A DNA stretch of 16,047 bases from Chrysochromulina parva (lineage: Eukaryota; Haptophyta; Prymnesiales; Chrysochromulinaceae). Below, one piece after another: positions 7,992 through 16,047 of the stretch. Location of the stretch: contig PJAB01001244.1 of the NCBI GenBank assembly GCA_002887195.1, positions 1-16,047 of the forward strand, read 5' to 3'. Each line of letters begins with the position of its first letter. The first letter of the stretch is position 1. Made by a program: the position numbers and the translations under genes. The notes below the pieces were generated by a model. It ran no database searches and had not been told where the DNA came from. It saw nothing but the letters and a program-made list of their open reading frames with translations.

Positions 7992-9131
7992 ATGCCGACC
8001 TGCCTCGCCACGTGGACCCACACGCCGCCGCGACGGTACACGAACAACATCTTCCACCAAGCAGAGCTCGTGGTGCCCATGCTGAGCGCTGCTCTCGAGG
8101 CTGCGCCAAAGGCTATCTACTGGCAATTCACCTTGCTCCCGTGGTCACGTGGCATGCTTGAGATGATGAAGGGCGTGAAGGTGATCGCGAGGAACGTGAC
8201 GCCACCGGCGCATTGCAAGCTCTTTGGCCGCAGCAGTGGGCCTGGCAATTTTTTCGGCATGTACAAAAGTGCCGCAAGGCCTGTTCAACGGCTGCGTGAG
8301 GCTGTCTGGAGTGCGTGCGGCGTGGAGGAGCATCGTTCAGTGACGGTGCCGCCGGTGCGCATCGTATACATGCCTCGGACGGGCAGCGGGCTGCAGTCGG
8401 GTGTATGGCGCAACTTTGCGGAGAACGCGTCGGCGCTGCTCCGCGCGTTGCGTGTGGCGCTGCCGACGGCGACGCTGCATGTCGCGGGCACGCCCGGTGG
8501 CGACGTGCCGGTCGTCGAGCAGGTGCGGCTGTGGGCCAGCGCGGACGTGCTGCTCACGCCCAACGGCGCGCACTTTGTGAACGCACTCTTCATGGCACGC
8601 GGCGCCGTGCTGCTCGAGGGTGTGCCGTGGGCCATGCGGGGCTATCCAGGCCAGCCAATGATCACACGAGCCTCGGCTGTGAATCACATTCGGCTGCACT
8701 CGAACAGGCCCCCGCCTTCGCGCGAGCTCGGACCGTTTGCTCAGATTGCCAACGAGCGCGCGTGCGAGCAGAACGAGCTCTGCAGGCGACGCTACCGCGA
8801 CCGCGCCAACCTCCACGTGAGTGCCGCTCAGATGCTGGCCTTGCTAGGACCAGTGCTCCGGCGGCTCGAGTGCGAGGATGTGGCTGGCTGGACCAATCCG
8901 TTTGGCAAGACGTGCGCCGATTATGCGACGCCGCTCCCAGCGGCACCGCGCGGCGACAGCTCGCGCGAGGCGGGCGGTTGGTGCGAGGCGGGCGCCCTCA
9001 AGCGCGAGGCAGCTTGGGCAGGTGGAGTCGCCTTTGGCTGGCCCGAGAAGAGTTGCTGCGCGTGTGGGGGCGGCACGGGCGGGGGTGGTTTGACTGGGCG
9101 ACAGGGTGAAGGTGGGCGCCGTGCACGCTAA
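7992..9131 (+). CDS. GT61-family glycosyltransferase with C-terminal Cys-rich module
   Basis: Predicted glycosyltransferase of family GT61 (DUF563), which in plants and animals acts in the secretory pathway adding xylose, arabinose or O-GlcNAc; donor and acceptor here are unknown. With the ATG at 7992 the protein has 379 residues. Domain marks are NNIFHQAELVVPML near the N-terminus and the core DVLLTPNGAHFVNALFM (185-201) followed by GAVLLEG (E209), matching the family's D..-HGAGL.N.LFM...VVE block. The usual His-Gly is Asn-Gly here. Residues 300-361 form a separate module, WTNPFGKTCADYA...WCEAG...WPEKSCCACGGG, with Cys at 308, 331, 355, 356 and 358; similar modules recur in secreted proteins of algae (from memory). 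No signal peptide or anchor is seen, so a 5' exon is probably missing. The frame is open upstream to 7866. Confidence 0.82.
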   Translation: MPTCLATWTHTPPRRYTNNIFHQAELVVPMLSAALEAAPKAIYWQFTLLPWSRGMLEMMKGVKVIARNVTPPAHCKLFGRSSGPGNFFGMYKSAARPVQRLREAVWSACGVEEHRSVTVPPVRIVYMPRTGSGLQSGVWRNFAENASALLRALRVALPTATLHVAGTPGGDVPVVEQVRLWASADVLLTPNGAHFVNALFMARGAVLLEGVPWAMRGYPGQPMITRASAVNHIRLHSNRPPPSRELGPFAQIANERACEQNELCRRRYRDRANLHVSAAQMLALLGPVLRRLECEDVAGWTNPFGKTCADYATPLPAAPRGDSSREAGGWCEAGALKREAAWAGGVAFGWPEKSCCACGGGTGGGGLTGRQGEGGRRAR

Positions 9132-9283
9132 AGAGCTCTAAATGAAGTTCGGAAACATGATGACGCGTTGTTTTGAGCCTTTTTTGGGTGAGCATGTCAA
9201 AGCACATGTGAGCCACACTCAGTCCGTTGTCCCCGAACGAGCTTGGTGCACGAGAGCACGCACACACACGCGCCGCGAGCGCA

Positions 9284-12145
9284 ATGGACTTCGTCATGGA
9301 TGACGAGATGGCGCAGCGCTATAACAAGCTGATGATTTGGAATGCGCGGCAGCGCGCTGTCGTTGCTCGCTTTGCTGAGCGCTCGTCTGCCGAGGGCATG
9401 TTGGCCGCCACCATCTGCAGCCCCGTGCACACCTGGTCACGTCCTCGGCAGCCAAGCACAGCTCCAGCTGTGCTCCAGAGTGGCGGTTTGGACGCAGACA
9501 CGCGGACTTGGGACGAGGGTGACGACGAGGAGGAGCGGATGGCGCGGTCAGACCTGGTGGCCGAGATGGATGCGGCGGCGGCGGAGGTGGCGGCGGAGGA
9601 GGCGGCGGCGGCGGAGGCGGAGGCAGCGGCTTCGAAGTTTGCAGCCGATGCCGCATCATCGATGGAGCCAGCAGCGCAGATGGGCGACGGCGACGGTCGA
9701 GCTGCAAATGAGGACACACGGACGTGGGACGAGGGTGACGACGAGGAGGAGCGGAGGGAACGGAACGAGCTGGTGGCCGAGATGGAGGCGGTGGCGCCGT
9801 TGGCGGCGGCGGCTTCGAAGTTTGCAGCCGAGGCCGCATCATCGATGGAGCCAGCAGCGCTGATGGGCGACGGCGAAGGTCGAGCTGCAAATGAGGACAC
9901 ACGGACGTGGGACGAGGGTGACGACGAGGAGGAGCGGAGGGGACGGAACGAGCTGGTGGCCGAGATGGAGAATGAGGGGTCCTGGCCACCAGCCTCCATC
10001 TCCATCTCGGTATATGCGGAGGCGCCATCGGCGGCAGCGGCAGCGGTGGCAGCGGTGGCGGCGTTGGTCTCCAAACTCGAGGCAGCGAAGGCGGAGGCGG
10101 AGGCGAGAGCAGCCAAGCTACCGGTAACGGCGGCTCCGAAGGCAGGCGAGGATGGCGGTGGCGGTGCGAGCGGGGAGACGCGGACGTGGGACGAGGGTGC
10201 CGAGGAGGAGGAGCAGAGGGAACGGGCCCGGCTGGTGGAGGAAGAGGGTAGCAAGCACGAGAGCGAGGAGAGCGAGAGCGACGATGGCTTCGTCAACGCG
10301 CCGGCGCCGCCGCCTACGACGAAATCGGTCGTCCACGGCCTGGCCATTCCCGGCCTGTCGCTCGGCAAGCTGAAGCAGATGGTCGTTCCACCTGACGAGG
10401 CCGAGTCCAAGGCAGACAAGCTACGCCGCTTTGCGCCCATCTGTTCGAAGATTCTCGAGGGGCTCTACCTAGGCTCGGATGTCGTTGCACGCTCCCGCAG
10501 CACGCTGCACGCACACGGCATCACTCACGTGCTCAACTGCGCCGGCGTCGCGTGCCCCGAGTACCACGCGCCCGACAGCACGCTCACCTACCGTACGCTC
10601 TTCTTATACGATTCCCCACATCAGGAGCTCGGGGCAGTGCTCTACGAGTCTCTTGCCTTCATGGCGGACGCGCTCGCGTCGGGCGGGAAGGTCTTCGTGC
10701 ACTGCCAGCAGGGCGTCTCACGCTCGGCGTCGCTCGTGATCGCGTACGTCATGTGGACACGTGGCCTCAACTTCCTTGACGCCCACACGCTCGTCAAGGA
10801 GGCGCGTGGCGTGGCCGAGCCGAATGCGGGCTTCGTGTGTGCGTTGGTCGCCTTTTGGAAACGGCTGCATGCACGTCCACTCACCGCGCCGTCGCCCACG
10901 GCCGCCAGTGCGGATGGTGGGAGGACGCCACGTAGTGGCGGCAGCGGCAGCGGCAGCAGCAGTAGCGGCGGCGGCAGCAGCAGTAGCGGCGGCAGCAGCA
11001 GCGGCGGCGGCAGCAGCGGCAGCCAAGAGGTGCCGGAGATGCGAGTGTACCGGATGGTGCCTCACTACAACGGCCCCGCCCCGCGAGAGGTGGCGCTGTC
11101 GTGGGCACGTGGGCACGTGGGCGATGCGACAGCCGAGCTCGGTGAACATCTCGACCCTCGCTCCGCCTTTGTGGTCCATCTGCCGCCGAGGAGCGCCGCC
11201 GCTGTGCCAGGCGCTCGCAGTCTGATGCCCAACGGCAGCAGAGCTGCAGCAACCGCAGGCGCTCACATCGCGTCAGCCGCCGAGGCGGAGGCGGAGGCCG
11301 AGCCGAACGCCACGGCCGAGGATCCTCTGGCAGCCTATCGTGGCCAGTGCGTCGTGCTGTACACCACGTATGCGAGCAACATGCTCTTCGAGGTCGCGTG
11401 GCGCAAGCTTGAGACCCAATTCCAGGGCATGGGGCTCAAGTATACGGCTATCGACGGCGCGGCGCCGGAAGCGAAGGCGGTGCGATCCCTACTTTGGGCG
11501 ATCAGCAACGACCGAAGCTACCCGCAGGTATTTGCATGCCGTCATGGGGGGGCGTGCGAGTTCCTCGGCGGCGCAAGTGAGATGCAAGCACTCTTTGACT
11601 CGGGCGAGCACGCGCGCCGTCTCGCCGAGTACCTCGAGCTCCCATCGGAGATCCCACAAGGGGGCGGGCCCATCCGCGAGGTGGGCGGCGTTGGCAGCGG
11701 CTTGGGCTCCTCGAATGCAGGCGCATGCTTCGTGTGGGTGGGCGCGCAGTCGTGCGACGCGTACCGGCAGGCGGCGCTGCGTTGGGCGGCGCTTCTCGAG
11801 CGTTTTGAGGGAGCACCGCCTGCCCATGAGGAGGCGCAGGGGCGCGAGAGTGAACCCTTCTGGCGTGCCGTGAGCTGCGGCCATGCCGTGCCAGGCCATG
11901 CCTTTGTTGCGGTGCGCAAGGCGACGCCGCTCGCCGCGTACGACGCCGAGTACGGCCCCGGCATCGCGACCTTCCTCCCGAAGCCTGTGCCGGTGCTCTC
12001 TCTCTCTCCAGCCGAGGGTGCGCCGTCGCAGGCCGAGGGGACTCTGGTGCGCGATGCGGCCACGGGCGACATCGTCGGTCCTCAGCAGCGCTGGCATGCG
12101 GCGCTAAACGCCCTCTTGTTTGTGCACCACCTCTCCTCGTACTGA
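9284..12145 (+). CDS. MKP1-like dual-specificity MAP-kinase phosphatase, multidomain
   Basis: Predicted dual-specificity protein phosphatase that inactivates MAP kinases, closest in layout to plant MKP1 (DSP followed by gelsolin-like sequence). From the ATG at 9284 it has 953 residues. Residues ~70-320 carry four acidic TRTWDEG-type repeats separated by Ala-rich spacers. The DSP domain is at about 386-527: SKILEGLYLGSD, general acid D443 in LYDSP, and signature HCQQGVSRS with C474 and R480, then AYVMW. A Ser/Gly linker follows (~552-580), then RVYRMVPH (587-594), which plant MKP1 also has after its DSP. DPRSAFVVHLP (624-634) and ACFVWVGAQ...ALRWAALLE...EPFWRAV (814-862) look like two parts of one gelsolin-like domain. 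Between them (~689-787) lies a thioredoxin-fold-like segment resembling SH3BGRL/glutaredoxin. The ATG is preferred to the TTG at 9227. Confidence 0.88.
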   Translation: MDFVMDDEMAQRYNKLMIWNARQRAVVARFAERSSAEGMLAATICSPVHTWSRPRQPSTAPAVLQSGGLDADTRTWDEGDDEEERMARSDLVAEMDAAAAEVAAEEAAAAEAEAAASKFAADAASSMEPAAQMGDGDGRAANEDTRTWDEGDDEEERRERNELVAEMEAVAPLAAAASKFAAEAASSMEPAALMGDGEGRAANEDTRTWDEGDDEEERRGRNELVAEMENEGSWPPASISISVYAEAPSAAAAAVAAVAALVSKLEAAKAEAEARAAKLPVTAAPKAGEDGGGGASGETRTWDEGAEEEEQRERARLVEEEGSKHESEESESDDGFVNAPAPPPTTKSVVHGLAIPGLSLGKLKQMVVPPDEAESKADKLRRFAPICSKILEGLYLGSDVVARSRSTLHAHGITHVLNCAGVACPEYHAPDSTLTYRTLFLYDSPHQELGAVLYESLAFMADALASGGKVFVHCQQGVSRSASLVIAYVMWTRGLNFLDAHTLVKEARGVAEPNAGFVCALVAFWKRLHARPLTAPSPTAASADGGRTPRSGGSGSGSSSSGGGSSSSGGSSSGGGSSGSQEVPEMRVYRMVPHYNGPAPREVALSWARGHVGDATAELGEHLDPRSAFVVHLPPRSAAAVPGARSLMPNGSRAAATAGAHIASAAEAEAEAEPNATAEDPLAAYRGQCVVLYTTYASNMLFEVAWRKLETQFQGMGLKYTAIDGAAPEAKAVRSLLWAISNDRSYPQVFACRHGGACEFLGGASEMQALFDSGEHARRLAEYLELPSEIPQGGGPIREVGGVGSGLGSSNAGACFVWVGAQSCDAYRQAALRWAALLERFEGAPPAHEEAQGRESEPFWRAVSCGHAVPGHAFVAVRKATPLAAYDAEYGPGIATFLPKPVPVLSLSPAEGAPSQAEGTLVRDAATGDIVGPQQRWHAALNALLFVHHLSSY
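9632..9970 (+). repeat. Near-identical 156-bp duplication, 183-bp period
   Basis: Positions 9632-9787 and 9815-9970 encode two nearly identical 52-residue units of the phosphatase (SKFAA-ASSMEPAA-MGDG then EDTRTWDEGDDEEERR). Related shorter 25-residue units occur at 9497-9571 and 10175-10249, giving four TRTWDEG copies in all. The duplication is in frame. The close match of the two middle copies points to a recent event or ongoing homogenisation, while the outer copies are more diverged. Confidence 0.92.
10934..11026 (+). repeat. GGC/AGC low-complexity tract (Ser-Gly linker)
   Basis: A run of GGC and AGC triplets encodes a Ser/Gly-only linker between the phosphatase domain and the RVYRMVPH segment. 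It keeps the frame and is expected to be flexible and length-variable between alleles. Confidence 0.85.
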
Positions 12146-12351
12146 GATTGTACTGAGTGAGGTGGGGACTCGATGCTCGAAGCTGCATAGGATTCCTAAC
12201 GTACCGGTGTCCGGCGGCGATTGGTTTTGGCTCGTTGGCTTTCTCGTCAGCGGAGCGGCGTATTATTTGGGCGAGAAGCCTCAGCGTGCACACGTCCGCC
12301 GTATGTTTCCCGTTTACTTGCATTGAGTTTTTGCATGTATTGAGCAGAAGC

Positions 12352-15300
12352 ATGAATCGAAGGACAGCTGGTTCCAAATGTTTCTTTGCCGTTACGATTC
12401 ATGTTTCTGCTCTTTGGGTTTTGTGGCTGGCTGCGGTGGCGGCGCCGATGTATTCTGCACGATCTGCATCGCTCCGCCTGACGCTTGCGAAGGAGAAAAA
12501 GCAGGAGAGGAAGGAGGCGAGAGCCCTGCGGATCGCCGCTCTCCAAGACAAAGACGAAGAAGCGGCAGTGGAGCTCATCGACTACGGCAAAATCGCGTTT
12601 ACACAACACAACTCGGGGCAACCTGCAGAATACATTCTTGCCAAGGGCGCCACGGACAAGAAGCTGGTCGCCAAGCAGATCATTGCCGCATGGAAGATTA
12701 CGGAGCCGGGTGTAATGATCCGTGCCGCGGGCTCAGTCAACCTGAAATTGCTCCAGCACCTCGACTCCGACGACGTCGAGAACATCCTCCAAGGCGTGCT
12801 GGCGACTGCGGCTAGGACGGGTGGGTGCCTTCAATCGAATGGCCTCAACTTTGGCCTTGCGAGCCTGCTCGGAGCGTGTTTTGCACGCATACGTCATCGC
12901 TGCCCTGTACCTCTCGTGGGCGTCCTCAGCTGGGCGGCAGTCCAAAACCGCGAAATGATCGTGAGCGAGGAGGATATCGACAACGAGTTTGTCCCAAACA
13001 AGGGCCTCAAGCACAAGTACTTGGACGGCGCGCCAGAAGAGGGCCTGGGGCGCTACTCTCTGCAGCCCGCGCACACCCACTTCGTCTTCCTGAAGGCAGA
13101 CAAAGCCACGCTTGCGGCCGCGGGGAACACTCCTGCGGAGCAGCTGCGTAACGCCCGGATCCGTGCGTTCAAGGCCGCGCACGCCGTGGAGAAGGAGATC
13201 GCCAACGCAAGCACTGGCCGTTTCATGCCCGCGCGCGTCCTGGTCATCTTCGGGGGAGATGAATTCACGCTCAAAGAGATCGACAGTTACATGGACGGGA
13301 AGCATGGAAGGGTGTTGCTCCTCGCTGCTACGGGCGGGCTGGCACAGGCTCTCGGTCAATTCATGAAGAAAGGCGTCATCCTACCGGACTGGGAGCCGCA
13401 TCGTGAGATGTTTGAGAAACTGATGTCGAAGAACCACGACGACGGCGTCTCGCCCAAGATGACCCCCAATGGTCGCGACTCGGCCTTGGAAGATGAGGAC
13501 TGGAAGTACATCGCCATGACTGAAGTGACCGCAAAGGAGGGCATCATGCATGCGATCTTGGACCTCGCGATGGAGCAGTGCAAGACGGCTTCCGCGAAAG
13601 TCGCAGCCGCGGTCAAATGGAATCACGCAGAGCGGCTGAACGATCTGCTGCTCGGGACGCCGCCCTGGGACAAGGATCGTCCTACCTTGCTCAAGGAGGC
13701 GCTCGAAGATTCGCTCAAGCTGAAACACACGGACTGCGTGAAGATCTGCATCCACCACGGGGCGCCGGTGGCAAAACTCGACCTGCTCGACCTCTACGAC
13801 ATGCTGTACGACTCTCATTCCCCGCCAATCGTCTATCTCTTCAAGGGGCTCCAGAAGCCGTCAGCACGGCTCGAGCAATGGCGGTCTCTGGGAATGAAGG
13901 TTGGACGTGATACTTCCGTCAACCTCGACGACCCGATCTACGAGTTTTTCCCAGTCGAGGCTTGGAACTTCATCGGTGCGATCACGCCTGGCCTCTGCAA
14001 CTACTGGCGAAGCAAGATTGGAGACGTTGTCACGCAGGGGCCCCTGCCTGACGGCGGTCATGGATACATGAAGCTCGCTGAGGAGATCGACGTGAAGAAG
14101 ATCACCGGGCCGAAGTGGATCGACATCTACCTTTGGGCCATCCTCCTCGGAGAGACCGAACTCGCCCTCGCCCTTCTGCCCGCTTGCCGCGAGCCTATGC
14201 GCGCGGCCGTGATCGGTGCGGGGATCGCCAAGGCCATGGCGAGCGCTCTGCCGCTGCACGCAGTGACGCTTCAAGAAGCGGCCGAGGAACACGAGGCGTA
14301 CGCAATCAAGCTGCTGGACATGTGCGAGACTTTCGAAGATGCGTGGCGCATGCTGATCACCAAGTCCACGACGTGGACGAGGCCAGTGCTGCACCAAGCT
14401 GTGGCGGCGAACCTCAAGAAGTTCGTCTACCACGTTCACTGCCAGACGCTTGGTGACGAGTGGCTCTATGGCCGTGCCGACTTCGAGAAGCCCGCGGTCA
14501 TGCTGAATGGCACCGCCTTCACAACCGCCAGGATGCTCCTTCATATGGCCGTGCCGTTGGATCCACCCTTGATGAGAAAGATGCTCAAGGTTGTACCTTC
14601 ACCAAGCGGAAGCGACGCGGACGTCTCTGGCATGACTCCGAATTGTTGGGACTATTACACCATCCCCGCGGTGAAGCTGCTCGTACGCCTCGTCATGCAC
14701 TTCCTCTATACGCTCTTGCTTTCGTCCGCCACCCTGCAAACACCGATGCCCTGGCTTCAGGAAGGTGCGCGCGACCGCGCTGCTGCACCCTGCGCACCCT
14801 CACCGCGCGACCCTTGCATTTCGTCTGACCCCACAGCCGTGTAACGGCCGTTCGCCTCGCAGTGCATGATCTTATGGGGCTCGTTCCCATCGATTCTGCC
14901 GCGCACCATGGCGGCGGCTTGGAGAACAGCAAGCTCGACGCTATTCTATGGATCTGGACCATTGCCTCTTGCCTGGACGAATTCTACAAATATGCGTTGA
15001 ACCCAAAGACGTTCCAGGCATTGGGGTGGAACCTTTTCGACTACCTGACGTTTACAGTTGTTCAGATTGGGTTGTCGATGCGCTTCGTGACCCTCGAGCG
15101 CTCCGTGGAGATTGAATGCTTCGCAGTGATCCTGGTCTGGGTCCGCATTCTCAAGTTCCTCCAACTCGATTACAACCTTGGTGTGCTGGTCATCATTCTC
15201 ATGCGCATGACCAAAGACATTGTGGTGTGGGGCGTGGTGAACGCGATCGTGCTGATCGCATTCACCGTCGCCTTCGTGAGCATCGCCGACCCATACGTCG

Positions 15301-16025
15301 TCGAGTCGTCGGGGGGGGATCCGATGACGGCCCCATTGTGGGCAATGCTCGGGGACTTTGACGTCCAGGAGTACCACGACTGGAATCCGTCGGTTGGCAA
15401 GACGATGCTCTGGCTTTACGTTATCTTCTCCAACGTCGTGCTTGTCAACTTGTTGATTGCGATGATGGGCCACACTTTCGAGACCATGATCGAGGAGGCG
15501 GACCTGGAATGGAAGTTTGGTCGACTTCAATCGATCATCGAGTGCAACGACCGTTTCTGCGCCGTGCCGCCGCCTTTCAATCTACCGATCACTCTCTTTG
15601 CATTCTTGTCCTTCATGTATCGCAAGGCGACCACCGGCACAGGCGAGCAATCCGCGAAGGCCAAGGATGAAGATCAAATTGCCGACATTAAGGTGGCAAA
15701 CCAGAAATTGGATAAGGTGGCAAAGAGGCTGCTCTACTCGCTCAGGCGAGCTCAAGAGGATGCCACGGATATGAATGAGGTTGGGGGCGATGTGAGGACG
15801 ATCATATCTAAGCAAGAGTACATGGATGTTCAACTCCATAAGAGGATGGACAAGGTCGAGGGCCTGATTAACGACCTCGCCGAAGTGATCATGAAGGGGC
15901 AGCATTCGACGACGGCCGGATGGCTGCCGTCCATGTGGAGCAGTCGGCAGGGAATAGCAGAAGAGGAAGACCCCGTGGCATCGGATCGAACAGGCGGGAA
16001 GAAGAAGAAGGCCGGAAAACAGTGA
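12352..16025 (+). CDS. TRPM-like cation channel, joined from two exons
   Basis: Predicted TRP-superfamily cation channel of the membrane, joined 12352-14764 and 14863-16025 (1191 residues). The N-terminal half matches the TRPM homology region with its SLOG-like nucleotide/ligand-binding fold: PGVMIRAAGS, NGLNFGLASLLG, CPVPLVGVLSWAAV, LQPAHTHFVFLKAD and VLVIFGGDEFTLKEI. A later helical part (CVKICIHHGAPVAKLDLLDLYDML) resembles the downstream TRPM repeats. Six membrane helices lie at about 773-795, 825-850, 860-880, 888-908, 910-946 and 985-1012, with a pore loop PLWAMLGDFD near 962-971. S6 runs into LLIAMMGHTFETM and a TRP-like helix (EWKFGRLQSIIE). Residues ~1073-1150 look coiled-coil, as in tetramerising TRPM tails, and the end is Lys-rich. 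No Nudix or alpha-kinase domain follows. The start is uncertain: 12352-12447 is AT-rich at third positions, and an ATG at 12448 or an upstream exon is possible. Confidence 0.85.
14765..14862 (+). other. GT-AG intron in the TRPM-like gene
   Basis: A 98-bp intron: donor GAAG|GTGCGC after 14764 and acceptor CGCCTCGCAG| at 14862. Exon 1 ends one base into a codon and exon 2 supplies the other two, so the joined frame reads ...WLQE-V-HDLMGLVP. This links S1 to the rest of the channel. The unspliced frame hits TAA at 14842-14844. A nearer acceptor-like CCACAG ending at 14836 is not supported, because it would keep that stop in frame. Confidence 0.85.
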
Positions 16026-16047
16026 CGCCGGTTCAATTGGCGTCGGC

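Noticed and set aside
9319..10440. Minus-strand 373-residue frame opposite the phosphatase N-terminus
   Set aside because: It mirrors the plus-strand repeats (runs of Ser and Ala) and has no domain. It is open only because the plus-strand codons are GC-rich.
12733..14544. Minus-strand frames of 145-227 residues opposite the TRPM-like gene
   Set aside because: The plus-strand product has recognisable TRPM motifs across the same bases; the antisense peptides match nothing I know.
14831..14836. CCACAG as the intron acceptor
   Set aside because: It would return to the first frame and meet TAA at 14842-14844.
14862..16025. A separate gene for the channel pore region starting at 14862
   Set aside because: The first helix and the TRPM N-terminal half lie in the previous frame, and a phase-matched GT-AG intron joins them.
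1..16047. tRNA or rRNA genes, CRISPR arrays, transposases, viral genes
   Set aside because: No cloverleaf, rRNA core, spaced repeat array, transposase/integrase motif or viral hallmark was recognised on either strand.

Overview
The window looks like nuclear DNA of a GC-rich unicellular eukaryote, most likely a microalga of the haptophyte, pelagophyte or dinoflagellate type. The evidence is the set of eukaryote-only families (RBM25 splicing factor, plant-type MKP1 phosphatase, TRPM-like channel, GT61 transferase), strong G/C preference at third codon positions, long Ala/Glu/Gly/Pro low-complexity tracts, compact intergenic gaps without operons, and one well-supported short GT-AG intron. The lineage is an inference from gene content, not a direct reading.

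Layout: bases 1-953 hold no convincing complete gene; there is a short direct repeat and some coding-like sequence on the minus strand. An RBM25-like splicing factor follows (954-3791, +), then an FkbM-family methyltransferase (4172-5083, +), and a protein of unknown role carrying a recurrent small beta-type domain interrupted by a Cys cluster (5536-6792, +). A PhyH-type 2-oxoglutarate dioxygenase lies on the minus strand (6920-7837). It converges on the gene before it and diverges from a GT61 glycosyltransferase with a C-terminal Cys-rich module (7992-9131, +). Next come a multidomain MKP1-like MAP-kinase phosphatase (9284-12145, +) and a TRPM-like cation channel (12352-16025, +, spliced once at 14765-14862).

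How they work together: no single pathway is shown. FkbM, PhyH and GT61 could all modify glycans, lipids or other secreted products and lie within about 5 kb, but co-function is speculative. The phosphatase and the channel are both signalling proteins in tandem. RBM25 is a housekeeping splicing factor.

The most interesting observations are: (1) the phosphatase, in which a glutaredoxin/SH3BGRL-like fold without the redox cysteines appears to be inserted inside a gelsolin-like domain, after four acidic TRTWDEG repeats; (2) the algal TRPM-like channel with an intron whose retention gives a stop just after S1; (3) the Cys-rich CCACGGG module fused to the GT61 enzyme; (4) the putative metal-binding insertion in the unknown 5536-6792 protein. 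Starts of several genes are uncertain because upstream exons may exist.
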